From Lophium mytilinum (lineage: Eukaryota > Ascomycota > Dothideomycetes > Mytilinidiales > Mytilinidiaceae): 64,000 bases of DNA. The translations under genes were made by a program, and so were the position numbers. Below, one piece after another: positions 22,647-33,414 of the stretch (its first letter is position 1; the number at the start of each line of letters is the position of its first letter). The notes below the pieces were generated by a model. The model was given only the letters and a program-made list of their open reading frames with translations, made no database searches and was not told the origin of the DNA. Where the stretch lies: positions 1,199,334 to 1,263,333 of the forward strand of contig MU004185.1 of the NCBI GenBank assembly GCA_010093605.1. The letters run 5' to 3'.

Positions 22647-23651
22647 CTAAGCTTCTTCCATCCAGACAAGGCGCTGACCAGGTACCAAAGCCTCAGCAGG
22701 GCTCAAAGCAGGAACGGGCTCCGACATCGCCGCTTCGAGTTCTTGAATATCAACCTCAACTTGAGCCATGTTTACTATCGTTTCAGCAACCCTTTGTTGC
22801 GTTTTCTCGAGTTCCTCTAGTAGCTTCTTATTCAGTTTCTCTGCGCATGGATTGCAATTCTCTTGGTGCCAACGCTCCCTTCCAGTCCGATGATCCAGTC
22901 GAAAAAACTCACTATGAGGCTTCAGCTTCGCACAGCCTACACAAAACTGGAGATTAGGATCTGTGGTCTGCGCGTCGGCCTCCGCGGCGATTTCATCAAG
23001 CGTCACCGGGCTTCCGCTTGTGTTCCACCTCGCGCGTTGCCTGAGGTACCGAGCCTGCCTCTCCTCCTCATCTCGCTCTTCTTGCGCCTTGTTCATCATA
23101 TGGAGTGCCGGAGACATGAACGGCACAAGCCTCATTCTACCAGTCGATTTGTCGGAGACGTAAAACCAGTCAACACACTCGCGCGCCTCCCAGACCTTAC
23201 GACCACCTTGAAACTGTGGTGGAAGGCACTCGTTGTCATGCCACTCGACGAGGTATTGGAAATTTCCGTTCTTGCTTCTAGTGTTCAGGAATGAGCGGAT
23301 CGGGTGGATCATGAGAGAGCCTGGATGCAAGCGGGTGCGGGCCTTTTCTTCTATGACGTTGATGACGGCTCTCTTGGTATAGTTTTCGATGATATCCCGT
23401 GGGAAAGGAGGCAAAGAAGCTGTTTGAAGCTTCTGATCTAATCGTTGTCTCATGGGCGGTTTGCCGTACAAGAACGAGGAAGCTTTTCGAGCGAAAAGCA
23501 GTTCGTCCTGAAGAGTCTGAAAGACTTCATTACGTAGCGGCGAGAGTACCTTCGGTGCGTAGGACAATCTGGCGAATGTCTTTCGGGATGGCTCGTTGCG
23601 TGGTGAGTCGTGCAAAGAGGACCTTTTTTCTGATGGCCTTCCTGACATCAT
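22647..23651 (-). CDS. Orphan protein with chromo-like patch and paired-Cys motif, 334 aa
   Basis: Single exon. The frame is open above 23651 but the first ATGs are 23651 and 23648 (MMSGRPSEK). The first 100 residues are basic and polar. Near residue 128 comes FQYLVEWHDNECLPP, with WEARECVDWFYV about 20 residues later; the YLVxW ... WE spacing recalls a chromodomain, but this is weak. Near 235-270 is a CVGC ... NCNPC pair (two CxxC-like knuckles about 33 residues apart with His and Arg between), which could bind one zinc. A Lys/Glu/Leu-rich coiled-coil stretch follows (KLNKKLLEELEKTQQRVAET) and an acidic, Pro-rich end. I do not recognise the family; a nuclear chromatin or nucleic-acid role is only a guess. 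Confidence 0.7.
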   Translation of the reverse strand: MMSGRPSEKRSSLHDSPRNEPSRKTFARLSYAPKVLSPLRNEVFQTLQDELLFARKASSFLYGKPPMRQRLDQKLQTASLPPFPRDIIENYTKRAVINVIEEKARTRLHPGSLMIHPIRSFLNTRSKNGNFQYLVEWHDNECLPPQFQGGRKVWEARECVDWFYVSDKSTGRMRLVPFMSPALHMMNKAQEERDEEERQARYLRQRARWNTSGSPVTLDEIAAEADAQTTDPNLQFCVGCAKLKPHSEFFRLDHRTGRERWHQENCNPCAEKLNKKLLEELEKTQQRVAETIVNMAQVEVDIQELEAAMSEPVPALSPAEALVPGQRLVWMEEA

Positions 23652-24570
23652 ATACGCGGGACGAAGACCCGGGCTGGCAAAGTGTAGGAAAAGTTCGAGG
23701 TTCAGCACCAGCGAGTCTCCTCGTTTGTTGCAAGTGACGAGGAAGAAGTGGTTATGGGTTGCTTATAAGAGCTGTTGTTGTGTGCGTTGTGTGGAAAAGG
23801 GTGGGGACTCGAGGTGAATTATTGTGTGGATACAATTTCGCACAGTGGCTGACGAGATGATTATTACAGCTGCACGTAGACATGGTAGAGTGGACGCAAA
23901 GAACATTTACGGTTTGTCCAGCCATGGTTCTGATGGAACAGGAACTTCGAAGTTCGCCTGAGTCTTGACTTCAGAGGAGTTTATATGGCGCTCCTATCGT
24001 CGTACCCATACTCATTTGTCGACTTTCGAGAATACCTGAGCCTATTGTGCTTCCTTTTTTTCATATTGCTATTCTTCTTCTCATTTTAAAATACCTCTTT
24101 TCATATTAAATGCGAGTGCATTTTGACATGTGGCCGTTCCTCCAGTTGGGTTCCATGGTACGCAGTCTTTCCAAAAAAATAGAGCCTTGGCAGCTCTTCA
24201 ACTCTACCAAAGTAGAAGCAGTATCCATTCTGTACGGCCTTCCGGCGTAAGCAGCTAATAGTGCCACAATCCCTAGAACTAGCGAAAAATATACAAGACG
24301 TGAAGCCCGGCCGAGAGCTAACATACTTTTGAACATACGTACGCTGCCCATCTATCCGCACATGTTCCACCTGCCCAGAGAAGCTTGGTAAAGAGCCTCG
24401 TTGTTTTTAGCTTCGAGAACGATGCTAGAAGAGAACAGATACCATAGGAATGGCGTTCCGGCATGTACCGCCGCGGAACAAATTGGGAGGAAGCACAAGT
24501 TCTTCATGAGAGGCGTTCGCACTTCGCTCTGTCGAAGTCAGGAGGTCGAGCTGCGCTTTTCAAACTGTCA
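23652..24570. other. Gene-poor interval with a short hydrophobic frame
   Basis: Promoter side of the orphan gene. On the minus strand 24106-24351 a short frame contains LVYFSLVLGIVALLAAYAG, one membrane-helix-like run, but it has no family, no supported splice partners and an AT-rich flank (24040-24110). Left uncalled as a gene. Confidence 0.4.
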
Positions 24571-24735
24571 CTGCGGGAAGCCTATCGGTATCGTACGTCA
24601 TATTTTGCCTGCTGTCATCTTCATTCATGTCGTCGCATAGCTTATAACGGCCCGAGGTTGGTGCTGCGTATTGCTCTCCCTCCTCTTCGGAATTTACGCT
24701 CGAGAGGAAGGAGGCTGGAACGCTTTTAGAAAGCC
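24571..24735 (-). pseudogene. Fragment of a HET-domain gene
   Basis: Bases 24571-24690 align without gaps to 31531-31650 inside HET gene 2, same strand, starting with a 22-base exact match and remaining clearly alike throughout (GAGGT(T/C)GGTGCTGC, CCTCCTCTTCGG and similar). The piece corresponds to the EEEAKQHAAPTSG ... THDTDRLPAVS segment of HET gene 2; in the fragment the same frame reads QYAAPTSG ... TYDTDRLPA with no stop over 39 codons. Beyond 24690 the match goes on (CTTTTAG, KAFQ codons) after a 16-base insertion that breaks frame. No HET core blocks were found nearby, so only this segment survives. Confidence 0.75.
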
Positions 24736-24769
24736 CTGAGTACTAAACGTAGCAGCTTATGTACGTGGA

Positions 24770-24895
24770 GCTATACGCAAGGCCGTACGCGAGGCCGTAC
24801 GTGAGACCATAAATACAAAGCGGCTCGTAGAACCGTACGTAGGCCGGTAAGCTAGGCCATCTATATAGCTAGACATAAGGCTGTACGTAAGGCCA
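24770..24895. repeat. Degenerate 12-base minisatellite, about 10 copies (array A)
   Basis: Units such as GCCGTACGCGAG, GCCGTACGTGAG, AACCGTACGTAG, GCTGTACGTAAG follow one another with small length changes. Read on the minus strand the unit is CTTACGTACGGC-like, related to array B at 25031. Confidence 0.65.
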
Positions 24896-25030
24896 TAATG
24901 CTCTATTGCTATCTGCCGTGCCAACACGCCCTGACGCCTAGGCGATTGTCGAAACTGCTAGTTTCGCATTGTATAAAGGCCACCCCTCTATCGAACCTAA
25001 TTTGTAGGCACAGCATGGGGAATAGACCAT

Positions 25031-25156
25031 CTCACGAGCTACATTACGAGCTACCTCCCAAGCTACCCCAAAGCTACCCCCGAGCTGCCTTACGAGCTGA
25101 CTCTCGAGCTGTCTCACAAGCTGAGTTGAGAGCTGCCTTACGAGATGCCTTACAAG
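25031..25156. repeat. Degenerate 12-base minisatellite, about 11 copies (array B)
   Basis: Units CTCACGAGCTAC, ATTACGAGCTAC, CTCCCAAGCTAC, CTTACGAGCTGA, CTCACAAGCTGA, CTTACGAGATGC and so on. Period 12 keeps a frame open on the plus strand (4-residue repeats) within 24898-25182, but no gene structure supports translation. Confidence 0.75.
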
Positions 25157-25681
25157 AAAGCCCGAAGGTCAAAAGTATGTGAGTGGATCCGGAAGAGGAA
25201 TCGGCCATTTAACCTAGCCAATTCAAACGCGATGAAGGAGGGTCTTAAACTCCTCGCCACAATTCAACCCAATAAGGGTTGCACATCTAATCTCGTAGGC
25301 TGAGCCAGGCGTAATCTATTATACGGGGCTGTGTTCGCCAAGCTTAAAGGCTGCCAGGTTGCCTTCGTGGCGCAACTTACCTACGCTCACCTCCACTCAC
25401 TGTCTACCACGTCCAGCCTCTGGGTCCTTCAAACCCCGTCCAATGGAGCGACCGGTCAACTTGATTATGTAGTTGCCCCTTTCCCTTCCGAGACTGTGTC
25501 CGTGCCGCACCGTCTTACTTACACCTAATCCTCTTAAGCCAGGTGGGGCAACTGAGGTCTCCGCATCGCGGCGTCGTCAACGAAAAGGCGGCATAACTTC
25601 ACCGCAACATGGAGATTCTGAAGGCTTTGACATTTCAGACAGCGTTTTAGAACATCTATTGTTCTAGAGCTTCCTTACAGG
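25157..25681. other. Gene-free interval upstream of the NLR gene
   Basis: About 525 bases between array B and the proposed NLR start. Small frames only. It should contain the NLR promoter. Confidence 0.4.
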
Positions 25682-28600
25682 ATGAGGTACGTGTGCCGAA
25701 AGAAGGTCCAGCTGGAGAAAGTCCAACCCAAGCCCCCACATTCCCGACAAATTCCTCGACGTACTACCGAATAACCGTTAAATAGTTCAATTGAAGCTCA
25801 TAAGAGCGCTACTCCAAATCTAGTCTTTATTGAGGCCCAGAACGCGTTCTTGGACTCCCTCCCCCCTTGCGAGCGGAAAGCATTTGCAAAATGTGCCTCG
25901 GTCAAGGAGCTCATCGCAGACATCAAAAACAAAAGAATCTCCTCACGTAATCCAACACTACTCCGAAGAGCAGTCGGAATGCTTGAACGGCTGAATCAAG
26001 CACTGTCGCCGTACTTTGATGCGATTGGCATGTTTGTTCAGTCGCATCCGGAGTTCGCAGCACTTGCATGGGGTGGCATAAGGCTCGCCCTACAAGTGAG
26101 TCCTAGTAACATCTTGATATAGAAAAAGCTGACCCGTTTTAATAGCTTGCCAGCAACTACACCACCTTCTTCGCGAAACTCGAGCGTACGCTTGAACGGT
26201 TGAGGCAGGAATTCCCTCAATATGACGAGTTAATGGCTCAGTTCAAAAAGAGTCCACCACCTTCTCGACTCAAGGAGTCATTAACCGCCCTCTATAGCAA
26301 GCTTCTCCATTTTATCCAGACTGTAGTAGGTATATTTACTCGAAAAGACGGAAGTGAGTCATTCTTGCCACTTTAACTATCAATGTAGCTTACGAGGCCA
26401 GCTGCGCGAAGGAGCCACGCGGTGTTCGCTGACATCTGCTGGAGACCATACGATCTTCGATTCCAAGACCTCCTAGAGGACATGAAATTTCGTAGCGAAG
26501 TTGTCAAATCTACAGTACAATTTGCAGCGTACCATGAAATTCGAAACATGAATCAGAAAGCAGAAGAGAAATCAACGAATACCACCAAATCATTACAAGA
26601 GCTTCAGTCTCTCCGGGATAACTTAGAAAAGGCAAAAGCTGTAGTAGATACTGGAGTAACTCAACTAAACGAAATGCACCAATTGATTGTCGATCGACGT
26701 GATCGCGATGAAAGCCGGCATCATGGTAATTACAGCAGGCTGTCGAGTACCTAAGATGCCAATGTCTAACGAGAAGTAGTCGAAACCTTGAGAAATATGA
26801 AGAGTTGGCTTGAGCCTCCCGTGTTTGCAGAGGAGTTCGAACAAGCGATCGAGGTCCGTGAGGATGGGACGGCCGAATGGCTCTTTCGGGAACCGGCATT
26901 CGCGAGATGGAGTACTAAACCAACGACTGATGAAACAAAACTACACCACGGCATATGGACCAGATCTCTGTGGATACTCGGTATGTCTGACGGAAGAAAC
27001 CACCGTTGTCTAGCTAACATCATCTCAAAAAGGAAACCCTGGATGTGGTAAGACGATTCTAGCAGCGTCGACGATAGACGAACTTCGTTGCGCAGCTGGA
27101 CGGGAAACAACTTGCTATTTCTTTTTTAAAGCCCGGGCACAGGAGTCGGATAGCCGTACCCAGGCTTACAGAGCTATTTTGTCCCAAACGCTACAACAGC
27201 ACCATGACAACTGGATCCTCATCAACAAATTTGTCTTCGCCATGGTTCATCAATCCAGTGGACAGATAAGAGCGACGGGACAGGAACTCAACGATCTTCT
27301 TCGATGTTGTGCGAAGGCTGGTTTTATCCAAAACATCGTCCTGGATGGTATTGACGAATGCAACCACCCTAGCGCATTCTTATCAGACCTCTCAAAAACG
27401 CTGGATGGAACTTCCGTGAAGATCATTCTGTTCAGTCGGCCTCATGTCAAGATACCCACCTCAGTTCCACTTGAGAGCAGGCTTACTATCGAAGATTCGA
27501 CAACTCCAGACATTAAAACTTTCTTAAAGAGAAGGCTGGAAGAATTTCTTGATCAGGGGCTACTACAGCCTGATATTGATATCCATGACGTACTGTCACC
27601 ATTGAGCATTGGAGCAGGTGGTATGTTCTTGTGGGCTCGTCTGATGATCGACTATCTAGCCTCTAGGGGTTTAACAATCACCGAACGTCTTAAGTTGATC
27701 AAGTCCGTCACCCTGCCAGAGGGACTGGATAAGATGTATGAGCGAATATTCGAGTCTTTGAGTCAAGGTTCTGGTCCCGACCAGGCTCTTGGTAGATGGA
27801 TCTTTATGTGGGTTACGTTCTCACCCCGGAACCTCCTCGCGAGCGAATTGGAAGCTACCTTTAATGTCAGATCCACTGAAGAGCCCGACAACGACGCAGA
27901 TTTCTCAGAGCTCTCTGAAGTGATAATCTTCATTTGTGGATCTCTTGTGGAAAGAGTCATAACGCTAGATGAAAAGAACAAGACTAGGGTCCTATGCTAT
28001 CGTTTCATACACCTATCTGTGAGCGAATTCTTAGAAGCACGCTTATGTCATGGACCCAGCTGGTTTCTGCTGTCCACATCAGACTCCCATTTATCCATGG
28101 CTAGGAGCTCGCTTCAGTATCTATCCCAGGTCTGTACATATATCGAAACGGTCCGAATATCCACCAGCTCTCTCGGTCCCGCACAGAAAGATTTGTTCTC
28201 CACGTCTCTCCTTAGAGAAAAATTCCCATTGTGCGAATATGCCTTGGTTCATTGGATTTGGCATCTGGAAAGACACCACACAACCGCACTAAAGTCCCTT
28301 GAGGATGGGTCATCCTCGCGTGTACATCCGCGACGCTCTGAACCTTTATTCCGAGACATATTACGGCCAACACATCAAGGAATAATGCGCGAGTCTTTTG
28401 CCCTATCCAAAGCGATATTTGATGACTTACTTTCCACCTTGGCTTCATTTTTATCCAGAGGAACGTCACTGATGGCATATATTGAGACGGCTTACGCCTT
28501 AGATGCTATTGGAAAAATAAACTTTGAATCCTTCCAGAGGTGGTTGATTTGGGCCGCCCCAGAAGCGGTGGTTACCGTTGGCGAAGAAGAAGATTTCGAC

Positions 28601-30418
28601 AAGACTTTTCAAGCCGCTGCCGAGTTGGTCTCCTATTTAATGGTTTTGAATGAAGATTGGGGGCCAACGCTCCAGAAAAGACCGTATCTTATCTGGGACG
28701 AGGTCACAGCATTCACGCCTTGCCGCCTGCTTCGGCAAACGACATCGACGAAGATCCAATCTTTGGTTTCTGATAGAGTAGGAGGTCCAAGTGTGAGCTC
28801 TAAGCCTCTTTGTAAAGTGTCCGAGATTAGCAACGATCAGAAGCACATCGGAATCTTGAGTATCTGGCCTTCAGCGTAAGCATTACTGGCAGCGTCTTTC
28901 TTTCTCTTTAAGTATTGACAAATAAGCAGGGGTTATGAGAAATTACCGCATCAAAGCGACCATTCCTACATCTCCATGGACACAGTATATGAATCTGCCT
29001 CTGGCTGGGTTGCACGCTACGAGGTGTGGACACTCGATTTTGAGCCTAAATGCCTTGTGGATGCTCGTATGGCCTTGAAAAGCGATGATGTTTGGCGACA
29101 ATATTGTCACTCATTGGTGAAGTTCCCGGATAGACCAGGCTTCAGGCTGCAGTTCCCTATCAACATCAGTACTTGCATCTATCGATTCAGCATCCTTCAA
29201 AATGTATACTCCATCCAAATCAACAATGCAAGGACCGAGGCAATAGTGTCGATATCATCCCTCCCACTGTCACTTGACGAAATACTCTCACCCTTTTGGC
29301 TACCTCACAAGGAATGGAATTCCATTTCACGAGGGGAATGCTTCGAGTCTTGGCGACGGATTGAACATTCTCTAGTCTATTTTATAGTCTTCTCCCCTGA
29401 AGGTGACTGCGTATTCTTCATGGGAAAGGTCTCTACCACCAATTTCGCTCATCTCGCCATCTTCGATCTCCGCCAGTCTCAGGATCTTCCAAGCCCACGA
29501 GCGACTTTATTCAAGTATTTCTCTGATTGGACGGCAAGAATGCTACGCCCCCCAGATACCAAGCAGACACTGCATCCAAAGTATCCACTTGCAGTCTTTA
29601 GTATCATTGGGTTAGTGTACCTCTGGAATTGCCAATCTGAAGATAGTGATACTACGAACCCGCCATTCATGGAAGCGTATCCACTCGATAGCTTAGACCC
29701 TGAAGCGCGGCTCTGGCATTGCTACCATATGAGAGGTGACTTCGATAGTATTACATTCTCAGCGGACGGCGATCATATTGTTCTAGTATCCAACAACTCC
29801 ACTGTCGCTCATCCAGTCGTGATCAGTCTGCCCAATCACATCCTCGCCAAATTCAGTACACTTACGACACCAACCATTCAAAGTTCTGCTATGAAAACAA
29901 GCCCATCTTCCGGGTCATTGAATAAGGCCCAAAGATCCTGTGACTTTTCAGACACTCTGATAAAATCCGCGGACTACGTCGTAGCTACTGATAACACAAG
30001 CTTCGGAGTTTCGACTAACGCCTCGAAGGGTACCATTGAGCTCCAGACCTGGGGGTCATCCAACGGTTCGGATTCGCGTGCTAAGCTAGAGATATCAGCT
30101 CTTCCTGATAGTTGGGGAGCGTGGGGTAATCTCATGAGCACCTCTGCTTCGATTGAGATGCCAAAGACGAGGGACGAGATGATCAGAATCGTCCTCAATC
30201 AAGCGGCGAAACCATGGCATAGCATGATGGAAGTTGGAAGGGATGTACTGCCTGCGGTCATCTATAAGGATGCTGGCTCTGTTAGGATGATTAGTCGGCG
30301 CGGTGGTGGATCGACTACTCGGTCATTGCTTGAGGGCCAAGGACCACAGCATTTGAAGCACAATGACTCGGAGAGTGATGATGCTGAGCCGCCTCCTAAA
30401 CGGGGTCGAAGAGGTTGA
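25682..30418 (+). CDS. NACHT-type STAND receptor (fungal NLR), 1459 aa, seven exons
   Basis: Exons 25682-25686, 25786-26095, 26146-26353, 26402-26725, 26780-26980, 27033-28875 and 28930-30418; introns of 99, 50, 48, 54, 52 and 54 bases; 4380 bases in frame. N-terminal about 45-190: helical DUF7708-like region (FLDSLPPCERKAFAKC, WGGIRLALQ) typical of fungal STAND proteins, then a coiled coil (about 225-270). NACHT: Walker A GNPGCGKT at 350-357, Walker B IVLDGIDEC near 451-459, IILFSRPH near 481, GGMFLWARLMIDYL downstream. From about 980 a C-terminal region with beta-propeller-like pieces (FSPEGDCVFFMG, FSADGDHIVLVS) but no clean WD repeats. Ends basic (PPKRGRRG). Such receptors sense non-self or effectors and drive cell death. 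The first coding exon is only ATGAG; donor GTACGT and phase fit, but that start is the least certain part. Confidence 0.85.
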
Positions 30419-30778
30419 ATTGTTGTTGAAATACTACCCAGAATAGCTATGGTGGAAGCCAAAACTTGGGGCAGTAAGAGGTTTTGCCTAGAGTCAATTT
30501 GAGATTGCAGCCGGTGGAGTTTAAAGGTCAATTGGAATAGTGAAAGCCCCAGAAGTGCTCAACGGGTATGAAAACCGGGGCCGTTGCCTCTCACTTCAGC
30601 ATTGAGGGTCCTCGCTTCCCACAGACAGGAATAGATCATGAGTCTACGCATACAATTCATCACTGCTTAGCTACGTTTTTGTCCACTTGACAGTCTGATT
30701 TGCACTGCTTGAAACTCGACATCACTCCTGGACTCTTGAACTCAAACTTTGTCCCCGCACACTGAATAACAAGGTATG
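30419..30778. terminator. Convergent 3' region between the NLR and HET gene 2
   Basis: Only 360 bases separate the stop codons, so the transcripts end toward each other and may overlap. No gene seen. Confidence 0.5.
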
Positions 30779-32976
30779 TCATACTAGAGTCAGCGTCATG
30801 CGCTCGAATCCATCATACCAAGGATTCTGGTCGCTCCCAGTAATACCAAGTCGTCGACACTCCTGAGGTACCAACCCAGTGGGGAGAAGAGCTAAACACG
30901 TAATCCCTGCTGTGTCTTCTTCGAGATAGGTGGGCGACTGGTGCTGGCGGAGATAAAGGCACCAAATCTCAGATTTCTCAAGGTACTGGTGAGGTCGCTC
31001 GTCGAAGTTCACGGGCCCAAACACATCACCGGACTCTGGGTTGAATAGCTGCTGTCCTTGCAGGCGCAATGTAGCTTTCTTCACCCATCCGATGAGCTGA
31101 ATTGTACCCTTGTTCACTTGGCCAAAGCGATTATGCCCGGATAATGTGCATTTGATGTCAATGACCTCTATCGTACGATCGTCCGTGTCTTCCATTTCGG
31201 AATTCTCATTCTCGCAAGATCCATCGTCATCGTCTTCTTCACATACATCCTCCTCGCCACACACGTCTTCTTCGTCGTACGATTCCTCGCCAAAACTGTA
31301 TTTGCTCCCACTAACTTGCTGGGTTCTAAGTATCCCGAAGTTCGAGATGGTAGCATTCTTCATAGACGCCCAAGACCATGACGGAGCCACATATAGACCA
31401 GGTGGTCCGCACCTCTGCCCTTCATCACCTTGGCATGACCATTGGAGGCCCAATAAAACGTCGCTTCGCCAAAGACCTGCAGCATAGTCATCTTTCAGAA
31501 TGCGACTCCACTGGCTTGCCACTGCCGAAACTGCGGGAAGCCTATCGGTATCATGTGTCAGATGTCGCCTGCTGTAATCTTCAATCATGCTGTACCATAT
31601 TTTCCAAAGGCCTGAGGTCGGTGCTGCATGTTGCTTTGCTTCCTCTTCGGAAAGAGACTGGAATGCTTTTAGACCCATAGTTCTATCAGTATCATCATAT
31701 CCCATAAGAGTGCTCTCTGTAGCAACGGATGTCAGACACGACCAGTACATCGTCTTTGCACCGAATGATAGGCTTCTTCCGGAAAGTGCCTGCTCTTGGA
31801 ACACCCAGGCCCGCTGATATAATGGCCATACTGCTCGAGACCAGTGGGAGGGGAATACATATATGGCGTCGCTGGCCCATCCTTTAGCATCTGGAGGGCT
31901 TAGAATGATTGATTGCTTGAGAGGAAGCTGGATTGGGCGTTGTAGTCGAGGGTCTCGGACAGCAAAGCAACCTCCGCTACCACTCGAAGACTTCGCAGCT
32001 GAAATAGTACATATAGCGTTCCGATAGACGTTCCCCATGCTTGCGGACTCGTAGTCCCAGTCCTCTTTACTGTCCTGGATGATACACAAAGAGTCGATCC
32101 ACAGGTAACGCACTCCAAGGGCTCTAGTGCTGACAACGGCATCCAGGAAAGTTTGCGAGAGTAATGACAGTGGTATGTTTCGCTGTCTTTCGCTAAGATT
32201 GGCGGTGGTAGTTGTCACTATTTGGGCAATACCCCAGCAATGGCTGAGGGCGACGTAGTGAGCACGTAAGCCCTGAGAGACGAAGAGTCGGACATCATCA
32301 CCACCTGCGCGAGCCCCTACGTCAACAACCCTTGTAGGAAGTTGTGGCCGGTCTTTCGTACAATAACGCGCACACCGTGGATGACTTCCAATGCATTTCT
32401 CAAGCCAATAGCGCGCAAGGTCAAGGCTTTTACAGGATCCCGTAGTTGTATCCGTCGGGTCGTATTCATCGCTTGTGAACCTTTTCAGAATCTCTGTATA
32501 GATTAGCAGTGGGCCCCAGCGCTAGATCATCAACTAAAAGGCGAGAGCAGTCCCTGAAACACGGCCAATGAGTTGCAAGACATACCTGATATGCGCACAA
32601 GTTTGAATACAGGAGCCCTGTTCTCGCAATAGATCCTGAAAGCAGCTCTGTCATCACGCCCTAGTAGCATAAAAACGACAGGAGAACTTTCATCCTTCGG
32701 CCGCCATGTACCCTCCTCATCGCATCCCCCAAACAAATCTGCGACATGTTTGAGCTCATGATGGATTAGAGAACAAAAGATGCAGCCGTAGCTGCTTGGT
32801 CCGGCCGTAGCTGACTCCTCTAGATCACTTAGTGAGGGAGAATGAAGGTATATTTCGTCGTCAGGCTGAAAGCCGTGAGTGGGTGTCGATGAGCCACATT
32901 TCTGCTCAATATCATCCAGATTGGAGTCGTCCACTACTTCAAATTCGATTGATCGGCATTTGACACAAAAGGCCAT
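30779..32976 (-). CDS. HET-domain protein 2, 701 aa, two exons
   Basis: Exons (minus) 32586-32976 and 30779-32493; intron of 92 bases (donor GTATGT, acceptor TACAG); 702 codons with stop. An N-terminal Cys-bearing segment (CVKCRSIEF, GCIFCSLIHHEL) precedes the HET domain, a usual arrangement in the long HET class. HET blocks: HYVALSHCWG (ALSHCWG 212-218), YLWIDSLCI (260-268) with IQDSKEDWDYESASMGNVY after it, then RAWVFQEQALSGRSL and the CGPPGLYVAPSWSWASM block. An acidic loop at about 531-571 holds a repeated EEDVC and a run of Asp, and looks disordered. Inferred role: cell-death effector in non-self recognition. Its closest visible relative is the fragment at 24571-24735. Confidence 0.93.
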
Positions 32977-33414
32977 GGTTAAGCTGAAAGAGGGTATCTG
33001 GTACGAATACCGGCTAACTCCTTGATGAGACGAAAGTTGCTGTTCAACCGGTTCATTATCAGGAGGTCGGATACAGTGTGCGATTTTAGCTTTCGATGAT
33101 AACTATGGGCCGAGTAATATGGTCGAGGTCAGGAAAGTCGAGACTCCGTTTGTTTGCTAAAGCAACCAGTAGTAAGACGCCGCGTATTGGTGAGAGATAA
33201 AACACTAGCGCGTTGGCAAAATTGCTGACTCATCCGACTTATTTGCGTGATTTGCACCACTTGAAAATTGACATCGCGACTAAACTTTGAGACTCGCATG
33301 GGGGTACCCCAAATAGTGGTAAACGGGTGCATATAGGCTTATATCCTCGCTCTGTATCCACGGCTTTCTATGGCTATCCCAAAACGCCATCAATCTTCCG
33401 CCTTAAAACTCATC
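32977..33414. other. Promoter of HET gene 2 and 3' region of MMS19
   Basis: 438 bases, both neighbours leftward. Nothing else seen. Confidence 0.4.
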
